A DNA stretch of 64,000 bases from Alternaria dauci (GCF_042100115.1 NC_091272.1:5952001-6016000); one strand, 5' to 3'. Shown: positions 19,064-31,504, counted from the stretch's first letter. Numbers and translations: made by a program. The notes: a model not told the origin generated them from the letters alone.

Positions 19064-20968
19064 ATGGCCAAAGTCATATCGTTGTTACATGTATTTGCAG
19101 GTGCCGCAGCCCTGTCAAGCCGTCTGGCCAATGACGACCAACAATCCATCTTGAGCGCCACTCCAAACGTTCCAAAGCCTCCAGGGCCCGAACGCATCGA
19201 CGTTATCGAACTTCCCCTACCTCCCGTATCTGCAAGCAAGGATATCGGTGCATGTACAGCGGCACTCAACCCGAATCGGACTGGTTGCATCGCACAAGAG
19301 CTCACGGATCAGTTTCAAGCTGGAGATTTCACACCAGACGGTCAAAATGTTATTCTTACGGTGACCTTCGTTGGAGCGCCTGCGGCCCCAGATCTGGCGA
19401 GCATTTACGATGGGGTTCAATTGATTCTCATCAAAACGGACGGTACAAACTTCAGCAACGGTGACCCATGGAAATGCTTGACGTGTGGTGTACCGACCAA
19501 GAATGCGAAAGAACTGGATCCGCAAAGAGATTATCCACACGTCTTCAGAAGCGGCGACAAGGCGATCTGGGGCCACAACATCCTCGATTGCAATGGAAAA
19601 CAGTTGGCCAGCGATGCCTGCAAACCCGACGACATCCACATATATCCAATCTACTGGTCAAATGGAGCTCCTAGGGAGCTGCGCGTACACCCTGATGATG
19701 TTCACATTGGCTGGAGTTCGTTTACAAATGACGCTGGACAGTTCTCCTACTTTGGTCGCCTGGAATTCAATGCGCATCCTTCAGGGGCAGGTCCTGTTGC
19801 ACCTCGCTACGATCTGGTCGATGTCGATCTGCTCGTTGATCCGAAGCGCCGTGCTCCGATCATAGCCGAGGGGAATGAATTAAAGCTTCAAGCTGACTCA
19901 ATCACCATTGGCGAACTGCGCGGCTTCAGCGGATCTGGCGACGAGATACTGTACATTGGTGCACCCACTGAGTCAACGAATATAGATCTCTATGCGGTTC
20001 ATATCGAAACTGGAGTAGTTCGTCGCCTAACCAGCCACCCTGACTACGCTGATCCGATCGCCTTTTCTGCCGACGACCAGTGGTTTGTCACCCAAGACAC
20101 GCGTGCGAGCGAGCGTCAGATGTGGATGTCCGGTATGCGAGGTATTCCGCCTCTCATCGACATTGTCGCAGTAGCAGTCGCGGCGTCTACACGAAACAAC
20201 GGGGCGCGTCGCTTCTTCCAACCCATATTGATAGACCGCCATGGAGATCGTGGGTCGTATTACGGGCAGCAGGTCAACGGGAATGGCGATAAAAGCGACG
20301 GGGGCATCGATGACCCGAATTGGAACGGGCGAGCGGATCCGGCCTTTTCCTTGGATAGCACATGCATTGTGTATTGGCAAGCGATCGTCACCTCTCCAGC
20401 TTGTGGTGGCATCAACCCACTGTCCTGCCCCGCCTCCACTGCGCAGGGTGGGCGTCAATATCGTGTCATGCTCGCGCGTCTCAGCGATCGCCAGTCCATA
20501 CTGCCAGCCCCGGTCTATAAGGTGCCCACTCGCATACCGTGGGCAACACCATTCCCACCAGGGACTGACACCCCGACACTACCTGCGCTAAAGCCAGGTA
20601 ACTACACCCTCCATGGTAGAGTATCTGGGCATGCGGAGGTCAGACTTGTTGGAGACGCGGCTTATCCCGAACCAAGTCCTATCAAACGCGTCGTGGCCAA
20701 TTACACTGACTTTTCTGATGACGGCGACCACATAATCAACGGCTGGGAGGACGTCGAGCTGACTGTTCTTTTTCCAAATGTATGGAATCAGAGACTCGAT
20801 TGGTACTCTGACATTGTGCAGACGGGATCCTCGACTGGAAGCAAGAGAACTGGTGCGAGCGGGCTGCAGCTGAGGATTGATGTGATGAAGAACATACTTG
20901 AAGCAAACGGAACGCTGACCACAAGTATTGACGGCGTGATTTATCATCAACCTGCCAACGGTACCTAA
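19064..20968 (+). CDS. Secreted beta-propeller protein, saponin hydrolase-like
   Basis: Single exon, 634 residues with an N-terminal signal peptide (MAKVISLLHVFAGAAALSS) and several N-glycosylation sites. The body resembles fungal secreted TolB/WD40-like propellers annotated as saponin hydrolases, such as the soyasaponin hydrolase described from Neocosmospora. Shared features, from memory of the family, are the IDVIELPLPPV entry, an NPNRTGCI segment, FVGAPAAPDLASIY, and WKCLTCGVPTKN. Repeated S/FSADD-W-type strands (for example PIAFSADDQWFVTQD) are typical propeller blades. If the family call is right, it would remove sugar chains from triterpene saponins, as in detoxification of plant saponins. 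I infer the family; substrate specificity is unproven. Confidence 0.65.
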   Translation: MAKVISLLHVFAGAAALSSRLANDDQQSILSATPNVPKPPGPERIDVIELPLPPVSASKDIGACTAALNPNRTGCIAQELTDQFQAGDFTPDGQNVILTVTFVGAPAAPDLASIYDGVQLILIKTDGTNFSNGDPWKCLTCGVPTKNAKELDPQRDYPHVFRSGDKAIWGHNILDCNGKQLASDACKPDDIHIYPIYWSNGAPRELRVHPDDVHIGWSSFTNDAGQFSYFGRLEFNAHPSGAGPVAPRYDLVDVDLLVDPKRRAPIIAEGNELKLQADSITIGELRGFSGSGDEILYIGAPTESTNIDLYAVHIETGVVRRLTSHPDYADPIAFSADDQWFVTQDTRASERQMWMSGMRGIPPLIDIVAVAVAASTRNNGARRFFQPILIDRHGDRGSYYGQQVNGNGDKSDGGIDDPNWNGRADPAFSLDSTCIVYWQAIVTSPACGGINPLSCPASTAQGGRQYRVMLARLSDRQSILPAPVYKVPTRIPWATPFPPGTDTPTLPALKPGNYTLHGRVSGHAEVRLVGDAAYPEPSPIKRVVANYTDFSDDGDHIINGWEDVELTVLFPNVWNQRLDWYSDIVQTGSSTGSKRTGASGLQLRIDVMKNILEANGTLTTSIDGVIYHQPANGT

Positions 20969-23036
20969 TCAGAATATTCTTAGCTGTAGCTGGAGTCTAA
21001 CCAATTTTCCCGTATTCCAAGGTTGCCTCCAACGGCCCATGGGTGACATTGAATTGTTCGCTACCCGGCCAGCCCATCACCACTGCTCAGCCTGTCAATA
21101 GCCGGCGGTGTTTGCTTCGGGGCAGAAACACTCATGGGTAGGTCGCGTGGGATGTCGATAACACTATTTCGTTGGAGTCATTTTAGTCGACCCTCCCGAG
21201 GTCTGAAGTGGTGAGCACGTGCCTGCTCCTGGCGAGGCTGGGACCCCTTTTGGCGTTCATCAAAACGCCAGGCAGAACTAGCCAGGCCGTCGCAAGCCTC
21301 GACCAGCGTCTTTAGGCTAGCCGTCTTTTATGGCTGTATGTACGTATTCATGCACCAAGGTCGCAGCAATATCACACACCAAGTCGAGACCTAATCCAAG
21401 CAGAAATGACTGTACCAGACCATGTGGTGACGTCATCAAGAGATCAAGTTCCGCCGTCCATAGGAACATCATTCGTCGGATGTACTGGCCATAATGCTAA
21501 GTGTCGCGTCACTCGGTAGCTCTCGTTCCCACTCTGACATGGATTTCCCGCTGCCAGATCGAACGCGTACCCCCTCGGGCCGCCCGCTAGCGCCACCTGA
21601 TATGTCGACCCACGTACTCGCACCGATCCCGCCCCTGCGGTTCCATCTAGAGGCTGCATCTCCAAATCCTACCACTCTCAGTGAAGTGCATCAGCAAACT
21701 CATGCTCGCTGATACCATACACCTAGGGAAACTTTGGAATGCAACGTACTTCATGTCTTTCCTAAAGCATACCGTTTACCGCTTGTGGCTGAGTGAGTAA
21801 GCGGCATGATCAACAGCTGGTAAACGGCAAGTGTTCGAAGATCGATCTGACTCGGCAAGTGTACGGGATCACTGGGATGGGTGGCGCTTACGTTCTCGCG
21901 TGATTCGCATGGTTGCTGTGCCATACCATGTGTATAGTCGCTCTGAACCTCGTGCAGCTAATTCTATTTCATGATTATATATGGGACTTGATACGAAAGC
22001 TATATGGCAAGACTTATGAAATTGGTTAGGATCTGCAGATTCGCGCGGTCGCGGCAAGGTGAACCCGATCCCCAAATGCTTGCTCGGCTCGGTTCACAGC
22101 TGTCTGCCGTTCTCGTGGGAAGCACCCGAAAAGCTCTGCTGGACTCCCCCTTGGCTACTGCGAATTCAACAGCTCATGACGTTGAATGGATATATAGAAA
22201 ATGATGAACGAACATGCCAGCTATTTCGGTGTGCGTCAATTCCCTCTCTTTGTGAATATGCCTGATCACTTTTATACGAACTTCAATCAACCTTTTGAAG
22301 TGGGCTTGCTCGACGCCAAAATCGGAAACATGGAATCAGATACGCCATGGTCTGGTGGCCATGTTCAGGCTCTGGGTATCTCCGATTCGCTACACTACCT
22401 GGTAGTCGGCGACCTTCGCATGAACTCGACGACCCTGTATCGCTTACCACGCTGTTGGTGCGGCATATGTGGAGATCCTGCACGATCGCCAATTCAAGAA
22501 GCTTCTGGTGATTCATCCTCTCTCGCGTACACATACCGCTCTGCACGTCAGACTACAACACAAGGACCAAGCCGTGAACGCCTTCGCTTTGCGCTATCTG
22601 ATGATTAAATGCGTATAATCATCCTATCGCCCTGATCGGTAACGTTTCTTTGGCTTTAATCTAGTCGGACAGTCACTGGTGGCGATACAGCAGGACCCCA
22701 GGACTGTTTTGATTTGCCGGGACCACCAGATTGGCATAACGCAAGACTAAGGTCAAGCGAAGGTGCGGTATATTGTTGCTATGGCTTCAAATTAGTTCAC
22801 ACACATGCTGGTATACTAGACGATTCCGGATCAACCCTCCGGCTATCTCGTGTTAGTGTAAAATCCAGACATAGTCATGCAACTGCATGATCAAAATAGC
22901 CACTTATGTCCCATGCCTGCAAAACCAGTCATCGAGTGTGCGTCTCAAGCATTCCATTAATACGGTAGCGCACCATGGTTTGTGTAACAAAATAGTTACC
23001 CTCTTTCTCTCCTCCATATCTGTTTGCTACAGCGCT
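20969..23036. other. 2.1 kb intergenic, no gene seen
   Basis: Upstream of the TmpB-like gene. A 135-codon frame at 22201-22608 and shorter frames nearby have no recognisable product and no splice partners. Nested inverted repeats occur at 21772-21827. A region of mixed AT content is present, but no transposon coding remnant was recognised. Confidence 0.4.
21772..21827. repeat. Nested inverted repeats
   Basis: CCGTTTACC (21772-21780) pairs with GGTAAACGG (21819-21827). Inside it, CCGCTT (21779-21784) pairs with AAGCGG (21799-21804). The two stems overlap by two bases, so they may be alternative folds. Function unknown. Confidence 0.5.
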
Positions 23037-26000
23037 ATGGAAACGCATACATCACTCAAAAACGTATCTGGCCTCTCCTCCGAGGATCAGACTTTCGTCT
23101 CTCGATTCGGGCGTGGCCCAGTACTTCCCGTCTCTCACGGCACAGTGCATGAGGCCTTTGAGGGTATCGTGGATACTCATCCCGGTGTCGTGGCTGCTGT
23201 ACATGGAGTCAAAAGTATCACGTACCTGCAACTCGATCTTGCTGCTAATCGCTTGGCGAACTACCTCATCGCCTCAGGACTTCGACCAAGACAACGAGTA
23301 TGCGTCGTAGTGCGACGATCGATAGAGATGCTCATCGGCTTTTTTGCTGTGATGAAGGCTGGATGCCATTACGTTCCAATCGACGGGGGCGTCGCATCTG
23401 ACGAAGCTTTACGGCACATATTCGAGGATACAGAAGCCCGTTTCATTCTGTGTCTACCCCAATACTGGGATAGAGTTGAGCAGTTTGCCAGTCATGATAA
23501 TATAGTTCTCGAACTGGGCATGGACACTGGAGCTTTCTACTCTCCTCGTAGACCGGGCATTCCTGTCACGTCGGATGACGGCGTGTATGCGATGTACACA
23601 TCAGGTTTGTGTACTCTATATCAGCTATAAGCTTCGCTAATCAGTGACAGGAAGCACCGGTGTACCCAAGGGCGTAGATGTCAAGCACGGTACCAAGGCT
23701 AATGCCCTCCTTCTGGAGCCGGGCCGATTGGGAATGACCGTTGGCTCAAAGGTCGGACAAGTCTTGAGTATTTCTTTCGCCATGGGTAAGCTACCACACC
23801 TCCGATGGTGCGCGAAAAATACTGATCATACTACAGGAGCATGGGAGATGCTAGGGTGCTTGATGAATGGCGGAACGCTGTGTCTCCGAGGATCTGACTG
23901 GGACGCGACACTGAACCAGGTTGCTGGAATTAGCCACTGTCGCTGATGAATCTTACTAACAAGCTTGACAGATTGATACTCTGATATGCACCCCTTCCAT
24001 TCTTTCCAAGTACAACCATCAGCACTATCCGAATATCAAGACGATTGCTGTAGCAGGAGAAGCATGTCCGCAAGGGTGATTGCGTCGCACGAGCTGGCTT
24101 GGACTATTGCTGACGATTACGCAGTCTTGCTGATGACTGGGCTCGAGGCAAATCTTTCTGGAATCTGCTAGGTTCGACGGAGACGTTTTTACTTTCTGCA
24201 CAACAGCATGTCGTTGGCAAGCCTCTGTCCATCGGCCGACCCCTACCCAATGTCTCTTGTTACGTGCTCGATCACGCCGGTAATCTCGCGCCAGTCGGCC
24301 AAAAGGGCACACTCTGGGTTGGAGGTACGGGCGTGGCAAAAGGATACATCAATTTGCCTCTAACAACTGCGGAGAAGTTCAAACCAGACAAGTTCTTGAA
24401 CGACGGGTAAGCTAAGATCTCGCCGCTTTCTGCCTCGCTGACCACGGCGCAGCTCTAGGATGTACGATTTTGGTAACATCGTGTGCTGGAGCTCAGATGG
24501 TACTCTGGAGTCGTTTGGCCGAATGGATGATCAAGTTAAAATCAAGGTTCGCTCCCAAGGCCGGAGAGTTTTGATCGTTATTCTGACCATTTCAGGGATT
24601 CCGTGTCGAGCTCGACGGTGTTACTGCCACTCTCGAAGTACGTGCGTTCTTGTTGGCCCTCGAACTTCGCTAACCTCATATCCAGCGATTTGTTGGTATT
24701 ACGCGGGCAGCCTCTCTCGTCATCGACGGTATACTGCACGGCTTCTATGCATCCTCTGCTTTCGTCAACAAACAGGAGCTCATTGACTTTGTACGAAAGC
24801 GGCTTCCTTACTACTCCGTACCTGAGCGGTGGCTGCACGTCGACGACATTCCATTGAACCCCAATGGCAAGGTAGACAGGGCATACCTAAAAACACTCGC
24901 GGCAGCCTACAACATACCAACGTTGGACGTGAAGCGTATCGAATCTGTGCATACAAGGTCAGATTCAGCTATGGATGCTTTGGTACTGCCCGCCAAGGTT
25001 GTTTTCCTCCAGGAGCCTATGCGGACTTTGCCAGATGTCGATGTTGAGAAGACTTCTCCGCTCAAGGGTCTTGGACATTGCTCTGTGGTGGAAACGGACA
25101 CGCCGCTCAACGTACTAGCCAGACTGCCTGAGCCGAGGGGCTTAGAGGTGGTGGCTTGGCTGCGACATCGTGGTCTCATCGCGTACCGCTGGTTCTTATT
25201 CCCGATCGTCTTTGCCAACGTGGGTGTTGCGTGCTGGTTGCTCCATGAATACGTTGAGAGGAACGAACATCCGTTGTCATCCGTCGCAACCGCTACAGCA
25301 GCGAATCTCTGTGCTGCGATCTTGATACGATCAGAACCGATCATCAACCTGCTCTTCCTTGTCTTCTCGTCCGTACCAACCTGGGTGCCGCTTGGAGTAC
25401 GAAAGATATGCGCAAACGTGTTTCACATCGGCGGCATACATGTGGGATGCGCCATCGCTGCTGTCATCTGGTTCGTGATCTTCACGGTCGGTGCGAGCCT
25501 TGAAATGGCGAAAGATGTCGATGAGAGAATGATCTCCGTAGCTTCAACAATACTGTCCTACCTCATCCTTGTCTTATTGCTCGCGATGACCTCGATGTCG
25601 CACCCAGCTCTTCGCAATCAACACCACGATCTCTGGGAGGCTCTGCATCGCTTTGGTGGGTGGACGGTGCTTATCCTCTACTGGGTGCTCGTTGGACTAT
25701 TCACCAGAGATTTGACCAATGGACGCATCTCACCGACCGCGGAAGCGTACCTACTAAACCCCTCGGTCTGGTTAATTATCGTCGCAACCTGCGCGATCAT
25801 TTTTCCGTGGCTGTTCCTCCGTCGTGTATCGGTTCGGTCTGAAGTCTTGTCGTCGCACGCCATCCGCCTGCACTTCGACTCTAGGATAGCACCGGGTAAG
25901 GGTGTACGCCTTGCGCGACACCCGCTTCATGACTGGTAAGAAATGCCCCTGTATGGACTGTATCGAGACCTGTCCTGACTTCGTACACGTAGGCATGGGT

Positions 26001-26497
26001 TCGCCACCATCACGAATGCACCCAATGAGAAGGGCTACTCTGTGATTGTCAGTCGAGCCGGAGACTTCACAGGCCATATCATTGATACCGCGCCGACACA
26101 TATCTGGCGACGCGGTATCCCCACATCCGGTGTTTTGCGCATTGCAACACTATTTAGAAGCGTCGTCGTCGTAGCCACAGGCTCCGGTATTGGCCCATGC
26201 CTCTCCATCTTTCCCTACCGCCACATCGCTATGCGCATCCTCTGGACTGCATCTAATCACGAGACCACGTTTGGAACAGCCATCGTCGAAGCTGTCCGCA
26301 GAAGAGATCCGCGAGCTGTGCTTCACAACACCCGAACGTCTGGTAAACCTGACATGAGCCTCTTGACATACAGACTCTTCAAAGAGAGTGATGCCGAAGC
26401 GGTCTTGGTCATCAGCAACAAGCGGTTTACACAGCAGATTGTGTTCGACATGGAGAAGCGGGGAGTTCCGGCATTCGGCGCCATATTCGACTCCTGA
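23037..26497 (+). CDS. Adenylation domain fused to a ferric-reductase-like membrane flavoprotein (TmpA/TmpB-like)
   Basis: Nine exons: 23037-23604, 23651-23785, 23837-23919, 23972-24075, 24125-24406, 24453-24546, 24596-24637, 24686-25935, 25993-26497. All eight introns are GT-AG and 46-57 nt long, and the product is about 1020 residues. Residues 1-~510 form an AMP-binding adenylation domain: core A3 YTSGSTGVPKG near 187-197, an A5 motif reading GSTET instead of the usual GPTE, and A10 PNGKVDR near 496. No carrier (thiolation) motif LGGxS follows. Instead there are six or seven membrane helices (about 604-800) with histidines, then a FAD/NAD-binding C-terminal part (LHFDSRIAPGKGVRLARHP, VVVATGSGIGPCLSI). 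This layout matches the Aspergillus nidulans TmpA family and its adenylation-fused relatives, studied in signalling for asexual development. Substrate and product are unknown. Confidence 0.82.
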
Positions 26498-27455
26498 GAC
26501 ATGATAGGACGGCCAAAGCACGGTGTTTCGGAGTACTGCTTCTTGTCGCAGAAGAGGTTCTTCAGGGGTGAGCGCATCGCAGTTCTTTCCCCAGCAGGCA
26601 GTCGATTAAGATACATGGATGGTTTCGGGGATACCGCGTCATACATTTGAGTGGGTGATTTCAAGCTTGTTGACGTAACGACCGGACATTATCTCCCGGC
26701 TAAGCCCGAGGCACGTGGCCGCTCTTGGCAGCGGGTACCCGCATCTCCGCTCCACCACCGAGGCTTGAATGCCTCCATCACCAGCAACGCATCGCACGTC
26801 TGTGATTTACAGCCTGTCTCAGCGAACGGTGCTTGGTGCTTTTGTGATGCAGAAATGCCCGTCAGGGCTTGTGCGACCGCACATCCGACAGTTCCCGACA
26901 CTACCCAGTGCCTCATAACCCAGGGACAACACCACAACATCACCGTATTGCCAGCACGTATGCCCGGCGACGCCGCCCCGAAGATTTGTCCTGGCACCTC
27001 CCTCCCCTGGAAAGCCAAGATGCTAGTCGATAGTGACTGACCAGCCATGTTTGGCCTTTGCCTAAAAGGACTTGCTTTTCGAGGCCAGTTAATTTATCTT
27101 ATCTAGTGCTGCACATCACACAAGGCAGCTCGTTCCAGCGCCAATGCATGTCTGGATCTACTTGATCCTCCCGGGCAGGTGCATCAGGAGTTTCAGCGGA
27201 GGCAAGACGAAAGCAGAAGGAGATCAAGTTAGCGCCCGACGCAATTCGCGAAGTCGGCCAATCAACGGCATGCCACACCATCACCGCCCCGATGTGTCTA
27301 TGCTAGAGTATCACCTGCCGACCATTAGGAGAAGGTCGGTCGTTGTACAGAAATGGAAGGAATGTATAAGACCAATGTTGTTTCACAGCAGGTTGTAGAC
27401 ACCAGCGGACCATTCTTTCGTTTCTCCATATTCCTTCGCTCCAAGCAGTCTCAAG
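26498..27455. other. Intergenic, with overlapping sense/antisense open frames
   Basis: About 1 kb. Two open frames overlap almost fully on opposite strands (26651-27040 plus, 26689-27048 minus). The plus one has ten or so cysteines and His-rich patches but no start-proximal signal peptide. I cannot support either as a gene. The right end carries the carboxypeptidase promoter. Confidence 0.35.
27365..27370 (+). promoter_or_regulatory. TATA-like box of the carboxypeptidase gene
   Basis: TATAAG about 90 bp before the ATG at 27456, followed at once by a CCAAT sequence. Position and sequence fit a fungal core promoter. Confidence 0.4.
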
Positions 27456-28948
27456 ATGAAGTACGCTCTCGCCGCTGCTCTGATCCTTCAGAGCACTACC
27501 GTGCTCGGTAGTCTTCTGCCCGTCCACTTCACGGCGCCTTCGCCGGCGCATTTCCTCGACATTGTGAACAATGGCACGTACGATCTGGGCTGCAGGCCCA
27601 AGGCGGTTCCCTCCGAGCAGGGCCACTTTGAGCTTCATGCTCTGCTGACTGAGGACCAAATCGCGTATCTGTCCAAGGAGTACGAGAACTCTGAAGAGAT
27701 CAGCCTGCATCGCCGAGATCTCAGCAAGAGGGCCGCCGACGCTCCAATTGGTAGTGGCGACCGCTGGCAGGGTGGTGCCGTGACACCGTCTGGTCTTGGT
27801 ACCAAAGCTACTGGCTCTACTATCAGCAGCATCATGAACGTCAACGAGATCAACTCGGCAATCAAGGGTCTTGTCAACGGATACGGTATCAGCACTGTCA
27901 CCCTCCCATACAAGACCTTCAACGGTGCTACACAAACCGCTGGCTACGTCGGCGCCGGTACAGACAAGTCCAAGTACCGCCTCTACCTATCTGCTGGTAT
28001 GCACGCACGTGAACGCGGAGGCCCCGATCAGCTCATCTACTGGATCTCTGACCTCTTGGCGGCAAACAAGGCCGGAACCGGCCTGAAGTACGGCAGCAAG
28101 ACTTACACCAACGCCCAGGTCAAGAGCGTCCTCGCTGCTGGTATCGTCTTCTTCCCTCTCGTCAACCCAGATGGTGTCGCATACGACCAATCTTCTGGAT
28201 CGTTGTGGCGCAAGAACCGCAACACCCGATCCGGCACCAGCGGCGCCTCTGTCGGTGTGGACATCAACCGCAACTTCGACTTCCTCTGGAACTTCAGGAA
28301 ATTCTTCGACCCCTCCACATCTCCTGCTTCCACCTCGCCCAGCTCAGAGGCGTTCTACGGTACCGCTGCTGCGTCCGAGTCCGAGACCAAGAACCACGTC
28401 AGCATCTACGACTCATTCCCGGGCATCAGATGGTTCATGGATATCCACTCTGCTACCGGTGACATCCTTTACAACTGGGGTGACGATGAAATACAGAGCA
28501 CCACCACCACAATGAACTTCCTTAACACCGCATACGATGGAAGGAGAGGTCGTCTCGGTGACACAACGTACAAGGAGTACATGTCCGCGACCGACGCCAC
28601 CAACATCAGAAACGTTGCTGCCAAGACCGCTACTGCGAGTAAGTAACACTTGGCTGATTCTTGACATACCACATACTAACACTCCATTCAGTGCGAGCAG
28701 TAGGCGGCCGATCCTACACTTCGATGCAATCCGTCGGCCTGTACGCTACTTCCGGTGCTTCGGACGACTACGCTGCTAGCCGCGTGTACGCCAAGGCTGG
28801 TGCTAACAAGATCTACGGATTCACCATGGAATTCGGATACTCGACCAACTTCTACCCAACTCTGCCCGAGTTCAACAGCAACATTCTCGACACGAACGCT
28901 GGATTCATGGACTGGGCACTTGCTGCGATCGCCGTTGGCCTCGTGTAA
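27456..28948 (+). CDS. Secreted metallocarboxypeptidase, M14A family
   Basis: A zinc carboxypeptidase that removes C-terminal residues from peptides outside the cell. Two exons, 27456-28638 and 28692-28948, with a 53-nt intron (GTAAGT...TCAG), give 479 residues. A signal peptide (first ~18) is followed by an M14 propeptide that ends near a dibasic KR at about 91-92. Zinc ligands are H183 and E186 in the HARE motif and H331 in DIHSATGD. The substrate-binding Arg lies in NRNFDF, and the catalytic Glu is E441 in FTMEFGYS, encoded by the second exon. All key residues are present, so the enzyme should be active. It is similar to the pancreatic-type carboxypeptidases of other moulds. Confidence 0.93.
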
Positions 28949-29191
28949 TTGAACTTGATGAATAGTTAGGTGGTATCGGGTGTACAGTAGCTGTGCGACG
29001 GCGTTCTTGAAAAGGTGCAATGCGGAGTTGTAGTGGTATGGGCGGCTCCGAGGAAGCGTTCCTGGAGTGAATTGCGCTCATGATATGATGGTTGATGATC
29101 GAAAATGATGCCTTTGACGGCCGATATAGCACGTGTAGTAATTTCACATTGATCAAAACGATCTGGTTGCTTTGTGATGCCACTAACAATC

Positions 29192-30842
29192 TCACAACCC
29201 TAGCTTGAACCCTCCACCACAGCCCCTCTGGAATAGCCCCTCCGGATCAACCTCCTTACTCACGCCCTGCAAGAACTTCAAATCCTCCTCTCCATAGCCC
29301 TCAAAATGCTTCTGCCACGCCGCGCAATAGTTTAGATAACGGTAGCGGTGGCCGGTCCCATGCTCTAAAGCAAATGCGTCAATCTGTTCGATTGCCTCCC
29401 TGGTGATACTCCTCACCACCTCATCGTGCTCCTCCAGTGCCCAATTCACCGTAAACTGAACGTTTACCAACGACTCATCAGAACCTTCGTCCAAGCCCAG
29501 TGGATTCGCATCGCCTTTCCTCGCCCACGAGGGTAAACATGACTGCAGGACCAGAGTCCAGCTCATACCCTTGATGGCATGTTTCCTGATCTTGGGGATC
29601 GCATCACGATATGCTTTGTGCGTGGCTTCCAGTGTTTCTCGGTCGTTCTTGATGGTCGTAGTGGCAAACTCTTGTCGTCGTCCAGGTGGATTCAAAACGC
29701 TCATCTCGTCTGTAGCGCTGGCCAGGCTCTTGGTCTTACATGTGCTCCGCAGACGCCATAGTTTATTGAAGCCAGAGCTGCGCCAGGACTCTGGCCAACC
29801 CTTCAGCTTCGAGTCTGGGGCGGTGTGTACGAGATTCACCGCTATGGCTTGGACGCCAAGGGATTGGAGATATGTAAAACATGTCAGCGGGCCGGCGGCG
29901 TGGGGGTCGAATCGATGTTGCAGCTCGCTAGCCAAGGTGCGCGCGACGAAAGAATGAAATGCCGATAGAATATCTGGGGCTTTGTATGGCAGCAGATAGA
30001 TGAAACCGCTCCAGATGTTCGTCGCCGCGAAGCTGCGGACTGTGAAGCCGGTCACGATGCCAAAGTTGTTACCTCCGCCCTTGAGTGCGCGCCACAAAGT
30101 AGGGTTGTCTTTCTCAGAAGCGTTCACGATGGATCCATCCGCCAATACGACCTCAATCGTGAGGACGTTGTTGCATACGAATCCGTACTCTGGTGAGAAG
30201 AACGAGAGGCCTCCGCCAAGAGTTAGACCAGAAACACCAACGGCGGAGTTCCTTCCACCAGCCACTGCAAGACCTTCTTTTTCAAGAGCCGAGTACACAT
30301 CGATCCATTTGCAGCCGGCTCCGATGACTACGCTCTGTCCATCCTCGGCAGGGGTGACTTGGTTGAAGAGCGATAACAACGCCACCTTTGATGCTCGACG
30401 CGCCGGCAACAGCAGAGTGGCCTCCTCCTCGAATGGCAAAGATGGACTCTACCTCCTCTTTCGTTTCTTTGGCCCGATCGTTTCTCAGATGAAACTCGCG
30501 TTTAAGAATCTTGACGGCCTGCGCCAACTCCCATACGTTGCGCGGCCGCACAAAACATGCTGGCGACACCTCGCATGCTTTTTGATCCCAATACACATTG
30601 ATCAAACTTCTGAACTCTCTCGCCTTCTCCGATGTGATGACGATGTGCGGAATGGCTGCGACCAGCTTGGCGTTCAATTGTCGTCCGGAAGCCGTTAGCC
30701 CATCCTCAAGCCTGAGACGGCCAGGTTTTTCATCTTCCGCGTCGCGCTCGAGCTGAGACGAGCGGACACGAAGGCGTTGCCTGATATATACTGTGGCCAA
30801 AAGGACAGCTATGCACATGTACGACAGCCATGATAGGGCCAT
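29192..30842 (-). pseudogene. FAD-linked oxidase (BBE/VAO family) with a frameshift
   Basis: Family members oxidise sugars, alcohols or secondary metabolites, often in gene clusters. Two overlapping minus-strand frames together make one protein. The first (from ATG 30842) holds an N-terminal membrane anchor (MALSWLSYMCIAVLLATVYI), PACFVRP and the FAD motif IRGGGHSAVAGASS. The second holds SLFNQVTPAEDG, VAGGRNSAVGVSGLTLGGG, GGGNNFGIVTGF and the C-terminal YFNYC-like region. The frames meet near 30375, at GGVVIAL versus LSLFNQ, out of phase. Relatives, as I recall them, read GGVVIDLSLFNQ, so a small deletion is the simplest explanation. The only GT-AG pair nearby removes 51 nt and does not restore phase. 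It could also be a sequencing error. Confidence 0.75.
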
Positions 30843-31504
30843 GGTTATAGATCGAAGTGGTGTACCCGCTGGCGCTTAGAGGCGAGACGGCCTTTGTTCG
30901 GCTGCGAACAGCCAGATCCTCAGCAGCGCCGTGAGGAGCATTCGAGATACAGGCAAATAAGAGGGGGCAACATAGATTGCGTACGATGCGAGATGTGAGG
31001 GACAAGGCGTAGAGATACGCCAAGCGCGGGCAATGTGCATACGCGAATGACGTAATCACTTGGCACCATCAACACTTGAGGAATGTTGGATATCTTAAAT
31101 TTGATCTGACAGTAAAATCAAATTTTTTAATCTTTCCCTGGGCTATGGTTCGTGCGCACAGAAAAGCGCTGCTCGTGAGCTGCGATGGCTCATAGACAAC
31201 AGGCCCAAAGTATGCATCGTATTTTGACCCAACAGGTCGACAGGAAACAAAAGGCCTGAGAGGTTCACAATGCGTCTCTTGAGCGTATCCTTGAGAAGCC
31301 ATCCGTAGGTTCATTGGCGTGTGATACCCGCTCGTTCAACGGTACGATGCTCATTCGCAGACAAAGTAAAGTCGCACTGGTCAAAGTCGCCGTTCATCTC
31401 CTGCGTGGAGAAAATTGCGATGTTTGCGTAATTAAATTAGAGTATGTGACTTTCAGTCATTGAAAGGCCGATTTCGTAACAGAACATTATATATAGTACA
31501 TTCG
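30843..31504. other. Intergenic, no gene seen
   Basis: About 660 bp between the start of the FAD oxidase gene and the stop of the histidine kinase gene. Open frames on the minus strand are short and unremarkable. The right end has AT-rich sequence (TTATATATAG near 31490), suitable for a 3' end signal. Confidence 0.4.

Noticed and set aside
22201..22608. 135-codon plus-strand open frame upstream of the TmpB-like gene
   Set aside because: Mixed composition, no recognised motif, no upstream or downstream exon that would extend it.
26651..27048. Overlapping 129- and 119-codon frames on opposite strands, one rich in cysteine
   Set aside because: Sense/antisense openness is explained by base composition; neither has a signal peptide, a good start context or a recognised family.
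30343..30393. 51-nt GT-AG pair as an intron to explain the FAD oxidase frame change
   Set aside because: The length is divisible by three, so removal does not change phase, and it would delete conserved sequence.
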